DNA of 8,970 nt from JBCCRH01 sp039208045. GTDB taxonomy: Bacteria > Bacteroidota > Bacteroidia > Chitinophagales > Saprospiraceae. Of this stretch, positions 6,001-8,970 are shown one piece after another. The translations under genes were made by a program, and so were the position numbers. The stretch covers positions 1-8,970 of the forward strand of contig JBCCRH010000252.1 of NCBI GenBank assembly GCA_039208045.1, in the 5' to 3' direction. Position 1 is the first letter of the stretch. Each line of letters opens with the position of its first letter. The notes under the pieces were generated by a model, which had not been told where the DNA came from, did no database searches, and was given only the letters and a program-made list of their open reading frames with translations.

Positions 6001-8970
6001 CGTTAGGCATCGATACCATCCCACCATCTACTTGATCGCGAATCACTTCCAGGAAGTTGTTAGATAGATCAAAACACTCATCCGTCAAGGTAGCTAGCGC
6101 GGCATTTTGCCCAACTTCAGCGATGATATTTCCGGTATAAGATAAGCCCCATACACGGCAAATGCCCACTCCTACTCCATTAAAGTCCTGAGAGTTCGCC
6201 CCATCCGATAGGATATTTAAAATTTCATTATTCTCATCGGTAATAATAAAAGCATAGGTAGAAACAACTCCTGGACTCCCTACAAAACCAAATACATCCG
6301 GCTCCTCATCACCTACACATGCAAATACAGGATCAGTAGTTCCGTCCCCAAAAGCAACCGTACCACCATCCACAGCGCGGCGCGTCACCGTAATAAAGTT
6401 GCTCGATAAGTCAAAGCATTCATCCGAAAGGGCCACAGCACCGGCATCGTCACCCAAAGCAGCAATCACATTTCCACTGTAGGATAAGCCCCAGATGCGG
6501 CAGATACCAACCATAGCGTCCGCAAAGTCGAAGGTAGGGTCTTCGGTCAGCGCCAAAATGGTATTATCTTCATCCGTGATGACAAATACATAGCTTTCAG
6601 TAGAAGTAGTCGTAACCGAAAAGTCAAGTACGGTTGTAGTACCTCCACCAATACATACTAGTGCAGCGTCCGAGCCATCGGCTAGAACAAGTGTACCACC
6701 GTCTACTTCTTTACGCGTCACGGTAATAAAGTTGCTCGATAGCTCAAAGCATTCATCGGTTAGCATGGTAACTGCGGCATCATCACCCGCCTGAGCCAAC
6801 ACATTTCCTGAAAAGGACAAACCCCATACCCGGCAAACACCTAGGCCTGCTCCATCAAAATCATTGCTATCACCATCTAAAATTTCTAGGATGATGTTAT
6901 TCTCATCGGTCACCACATACGCATACGCTTCCGAAGAGGTGGAGGTATTCGTATAAGAAAGCACATCGGCTTCGCCATCCGTCACACACACGCTCGCTTC
7001 TGTACCACCATCAGATAGCGCCACCATACCACCATCCACTTCTTTGCGCGTTACGGTGATAAAGTTTTCCGATAGCTCGAAGCACTCATCGGTAAGGGTC
7101 GTAATAGCGGCATCATCGCCCACCTGCGCCAGTACATTTCCGGTAAAGGATAATCCCCATACGCGGCAAATGCCAATACCTGCACCATCAAAATCGTTAT
7201 TATCGCCACTTAGAATTTCGAGGATGATGTTGTTTTCATCCGTTACTACATACACGTAAGGAGCTGCTGACGTGGAAGTATTGGTGTAACTGAGTATATC
7301 AGCAATGCCATCGTTTACACATACGGTCGCTTCCGTGGCACCATCTGTAGTAGTCACCATTCCACCATCTACTTCTAAGCGGTTCACCGTAATGAAGTTG
7401 CTCGATAGCTCAAAGCACTCGTCCGTGAGCATCGTAGCTGCGGCATCATCGCCCGCTTGGGCTAACACATTTCCTGAAAAGGACAAGCCCCATACGCGGC
7501 AAATACCTAAGCCTGCACCGTCAAAATCGTTGCTATCACCATCCAGAATATCGAGGATGATATTGTTTTCGTCCGTCACTACATAAGCGTATGCTTCTGA
7601 AGAAGCAGAGGTATTAGTATACGTAAGGACATCTGAAACGCCATCGTTGGCACAGATATTGACCTCGGTACCGCCATCTGCTAAAGCCACTGTACCACCA
7701 TCTACTTCTTTACGTGTTACGGTAACGAAGTTGCTCGACAGCTCGAAGCACTCATCAGTGAGGGCAACTGCGGCGGCATCATCGCCTACTTGAGCGAGCA
7801 CATTTCCGGTAAAGGAAAGGCCCCATACGCGGCAAATGCCGATGCCTGCCCCATCAAAGTCATTACTATCACCTTCTAAGATGGCAATAATGATATTATT
7901 ATCGTCCGTCACTACATACGCATAATTAGCTGATGAAGTAGAGGTATTTGTATAGGCTAGCACATCGGCTACGCCATCATTTACACATACTGTTGCTTCC
8001 GTAGCTCCATCCGTAGTGGCCACCATACCGCCATCTACCTCTAGACGGTTAACCGTAATGAAGTTGCTCGATAGCTCAAAGCATTCGTCTGTGAGCATCG
8101 TAATAGCGGCATCATCACCCACTTGGGCCAGCACATTTCCTGAAAAGGACAAACCCCATACCCGGCAAACACCCACGCCTGCTCCGTCAAAATCGCTGCT
8201 ATCGCCACTTAAAATATCGAGAATGATATTGTTTTCATCCGTAACGACATAAGCGTACGCTTCAGAAGAAGTAGAAGTATTGGTATAACTTAATATATCG
8301 GCTACGCCATCATTGGCGCAAACGTTCACTTCGGTGCTACCGTCGGTAAGTGCTACCATACCACCATCTACTTCTTTGCGCGTGACTGTAATGAAGTTGC
8401 TCGACAACTCAAAACATTCGTCTGTGAGCGCCACTGCGGCGGCATCATCGCCCACCTGGGCCAGCACATTTCCGGTAAAGGACAAACCCCAAACGCGGCA
8501 AATGCCAATGCCTGCTCCATCAAAATCATTGCTATCACCGCTTAAAATATCGAGAATGATATTATTCTCATCCGTAACAACGTACGCATAGGCTTCGCTC
8601 GAAGTGGAGGTATTAGTGTAAGAAAAAATATCGGCCACGCCATCATTAGTACAGGCCGTCACTTCGGTTGCACCATCCGTAGTAGCTACGGTACCGCCAT
8701 CTACTTCCAAGCGATTCACAATGATGAAATTGCTTGATAGCTCAAAGCATTCATCTGTAAGCGCCACTGCTGCGGCATCATCGCCTACTTGGGCCAGCAC
8801 ATTTCCTGAAAAGGACAAGCCCCATACGCGGCAAACGCCCACACCTGCTCCATCAAAATCGCTGCTATCGCCGCTTAAAATATCGAGAATGATATTGTTT
8901 TCGTCCGTAACGACATAAGCGTAGGCCTCCGAAGACGTAGAGGTATTGGTATAACTTAATATATCGGCTA
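3071..8970 (-). CDS. Giant tandem-repeat surface protein with Por-type T9SS sorting domain, 5'-truncated
   Basis: The frame is open to the right edge, so 1965 residues are visible and the N-terminus is missing; the GTG at 8842 is an internal Val codon, not a start. The visible protein is one partial and 16 complete repeats of about 111 residues (8970 down to 3368), then a 98-residue tail with an acidic linker (DENIGGTEESPT) and a type A T9SS sorting domain. A typical unit runs VDGG..., a Cys near position 18 (C-x-x-DG or CPGDG), YAYVVTDENNIILDIL near 39-54, GICRVWGLSFTGNV near 67-80, GDDAA near 85-89, DECFELS near 95-101 and ITVTR near the end. Unit 1 carries 18 acidic against 3 basic residues, so the protein is very acidic. 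Alternating strand-like and turn-like segments suggest beta-sandwich domains; this is inference, and I know no named family for the unit. A long extracellular stalk or adhesin exported through T9SS is the best reading. The gene converges on rplS and has its own terminator. Confidence 0.93.
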   Translation of the reverse strand, partial: ADILSYTNTSTSSEAYAYVVTDENNIILDILSGDSSDFDGAGVGVCRVWGLSFSGNVLAQVGDDAAAVALTDECFELSSNFIIVNRLEVDGGTVATTDGATEVTACTNDGVADIFSYTNTSTSSEAYAYVVTDENNIILDILSGDSNDFDGAGIGICRVWGLSFTGNVLAQVGDDAAAVALTDECFELSSNFITVTRKEVDGGMVALTDGSTEVNVCANDGVADILSYTNTSTSSEAYAYVVTDENNIILDILSGDSSDFDGAGVGVCRVWGLSFSGNVLAQVGDDAAITMLTDECFELSSNFITVNRLEVDGGMVATTDGATEATVCVNDGVADVLAYTNTSTSSANYAYVVTDDNNIIIAILEGDSNDFDGAGIGICRVWGLSFTGNVLAQVGDDAAAVALTDECFELSSNFVTVTRKEVDGGTVALADGGTEVNICANDGVSDVLTYTNTSASSEAYAYVVTDENNIILDILDGDSNDFDGAGLGICRVWGLSFSGNVLAQAGDDAAATMLTDECFELSSNFITVNRLEVDGGMVTTTDGATEATVCVNDGIADILSYTNTSTSAAPYVYVVTDENNIILEILSGDNNDFDGAGIGICRVWGLSFTGNVLAQVGDDAAITTLTDECFELSENFITVTRKEVDGGMVALSDGGTEASVCVTDGEADVLSYTNTSTSSEAYAYVVTDENNIILEILDGDSNDFDGAGLGVCRVWGLSFSGNVLAQAGDDAAVTMLTDECFELSSNFITVTRKEVDGGTLVLADGSDAALVCIGGGTTTVLDFSVTTTSTESYVFVITDEDNTILALTEDPTFDFADAMVGICRIWGLSYSGNVIAALGDDAGAVALSDECFDLSSNFITVTRRAVDGGTVAFGDGTTDPVFACVGDEEPDVFGFVGSPGVVSTYAFIITDENNEILNILSDGANSQDFNGVGVGICRVWGLSYTGNIIAEVGQNAALATLTDECFDLSNNFLEVIRDQVDGGMVSMPNGSVQRFICPGDGIADIVNFDSTGSTSANYIYVITDTENVILDVVDGDSFNFDQTPDGICRVWGLAYSGELTATIGDDADEVALSDACFDLSDNFIRIIRDRPDGGDVSTPDGEIFRYTCPGDGVPDIVMFDSTTTSNSQYLYLITDDSNFILDIVTVDFADFEDAPVGICRVWGLAFTGLLTAEIGDNAGEVALSDDCFDLSDSFITVIREVPEGGQVTTSNEQSSVFICPGDDMEDVINFDSIDASNSLYVYVVTDEDNVILEILDGDEGNFDTAPSGICRVWGLAYTGTLTASAGDNAAEVALSDDCFDLSDNFVTLIRETPNAGVITANGGQTEFDLCVGDGTFDLINFEVEGASNSEYLYLVTNDEGFLIGALEQDSFDFEFAIGGTFLIYGLAYTGNFAGFPGDNIFEFPLSTDCFDITETPLTINSTQVDGAFVTTNLIQQEVFVCPGDGEDDFVTFINTTSASMAEYVYIVTTESNLIVGILPGSTQNFENTGFDVLRVWGVSYTGEFLGAIGQNAAEVPLSDDCFALSGNFVTIIRDEPDGGMISDEDGATEIDFCIVNGDTELTVVSTTESIAGYLYLLTDEDNIIIDAFDGAVDFADFPQGTYRIWGLSYTGLPVAEPGMDASMDQLASSCFELSENFMTITIGETVDGGILSTFTGETTIYTCPGDDIADIVALSTTSLDTMYRYVITDTLNQVLQPDIEGDLIDFDAAAPGVCRIYGISFTGDFDVSFGENVFEDALSTDCWAVSENFITLVRQEPEGGMVATLDGSTAVEVIVGDEEADIVEFEAFGAGIAQYIFVITDDSNNILALTEEPSFDFEEAPAGICRIWGLSYTGMITAQIGDNAAAVELTDDCFDLSDNFITVTRTEDENIGGTEESPTLALGLTPNPAVDWLAVEFDLTEGSAPTSFIQVMDFSGSILLAQNIGAQQGRNRIELPISDLTSGTYIVRVINGNMMDTQLFVKQQD
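3074..3337 (-). other. Type A T9SS C-terminal sorting domain (Por secretion system, TIGR04183-like)
   Basis: The last 88 residues contain LTPNPAVDWLAVEF, then FIQVMDFSGSILLAQN, GRNRIELPISDLTSGTYIVRV and a final TQLFVKQQD. The PNP-x-x-D start, the D-x-x-G turn, the L-x-x-G-x-Y-x-V strand and a lysine near the end are the hallmarks of the type A sorting domain. In known systems it is cleaved on the cell surface by PorU and the cargo is attached to anionic lipopolysaccharide or released. Confidence 0.9.
3368..8970 (-). repeat. Coding tandem-repeat array, 16 full units plus one partial, about 333 bp each
   Basis: Units in reading order from the right: 0 (partial) 8970-8705; 1 8704-8372; 2 8371-8039; 3 8038-7706; 4 7705-7373; 5 7372-7040; 6 7039-6707; 7 6706-6374; 8 6373-6032; 9 6031-5699; 10 5698-5366; 11 5365-5033; 12 5032-4700; 13 4699-4364; 14 4363-4034; 15 4033-3701; 16 3700-3368. 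Thirteen of the 16 full units are exactly 111 codons; unit 8 has 114, unit 13 has 112 and unit 14 has 110. Each unit opens with [VP]-[DEN]-[GA]-[GA]. By hand alignment unit 1 shares about 51% of residues with unit 16, but 86-87% with units 2 and 3. Confidence 0.97.
6707..8970 (-). repeat. Recently expanded block with a two-unit (666-bp) period
   Basis: Units 0 to 6 alternate between two subtypes. Units 1, 3 and 5 have TTDGATE near the start, FTGNV in the middle and end in VTRKE. Units 2 and 4, and the visible part of 0, have FSGNV and end in VNRLE; units 2 and 4 start VAL-x-DG-[SG]-TEVN. Unit 6 is the FSGNV type but ends VTRKE. Bases 8812-8970 and 8146-8304, 666 bp apart, differ at 12 of 159 positions and encode identical residues. 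The pattern indicates duplication of a pair of units, not single units. Confidence 0.85.

Noticed and set aside
8840..8842. GTG at 8842 as the start of the giant gene
   Set aside because: It is the Val in GAGVGVCRVWG inside repeat unit 0; the repeat continues in frame to the window edge.
3171..8918. Many open frames of 60-120 codons on the + strand across the repeat array
   Set aside because: They recur once per repeat with near-identical sequence (for example PTWASTFPEKDKPHTRQ), lie antisense to a clearly coding frame, and result from its codon bias.
3368..8970. CRISPR array or mobile-element repeats
   Set aside because: The 333-bp periodicity is exactly in codon register, fully coding, and has no spacers, inverted ends or transposase.

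Overview
The window looks like a chromosomal stretch of a Bacteroidota bacterium, most likely from the Saprospiria (Lewinella-like) group. Two large secreted proteins end in the two known kinds of type IX secretion system (T9SS) C-terminal sorting domain, which are essentially confined to this phylum. The one promoter-like sequence visible also fits the Bacteroidota -33/-7 pattern rather than the enterobacterial -35/-10. The species-group placement is inference from protein style.

Layout. (1) Positions 1-2220, + strand: the 3' part of a secreted multidomain protein with PKD modules and a gliding-motility-type (CHU_C, type B) sorting domain. Its first codons lie just off the left edge. (2) 2253-2420, +: a 55-residue protein with two predicted membrane segments. 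(3) 2505-2921, +: ribosomal protein bL19 (rplS), with a Bacteroidota-type promoter about 50 bases upstream and a strong intrinsic terminator downstream. (4) 3071-8970, - strand: the 3' part of a giant surface protein converging on rplS. It consists of 16 complete plus one partial tandem repeat of about 111 residues, followed by a Por-type (type A) T9SS sorting domain and its own terminator. It runs off the right edge, so its true size and N-terminus are unknown.

The giant repeat protein dominates the window and is its most interesting part. Seven units (one partial) at the N-terminal side of the visible part are nearly identical and follow a two-unit (666-bp) higher-order period. Units toward the C-terminus are progressively diverged. 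Nucleotide differences between the closest copies are silent in the stretch I compared. Each unit normally has three cysteines, is strongly acidic, and carries a conserved CR-[VI]-WGL core. I do not recognise a named domain family for it. The two large genes probably both yield cell-surface or released products exported by T9SS; the rplS gene between them is an unrelated housekeeping gene with its own signals.
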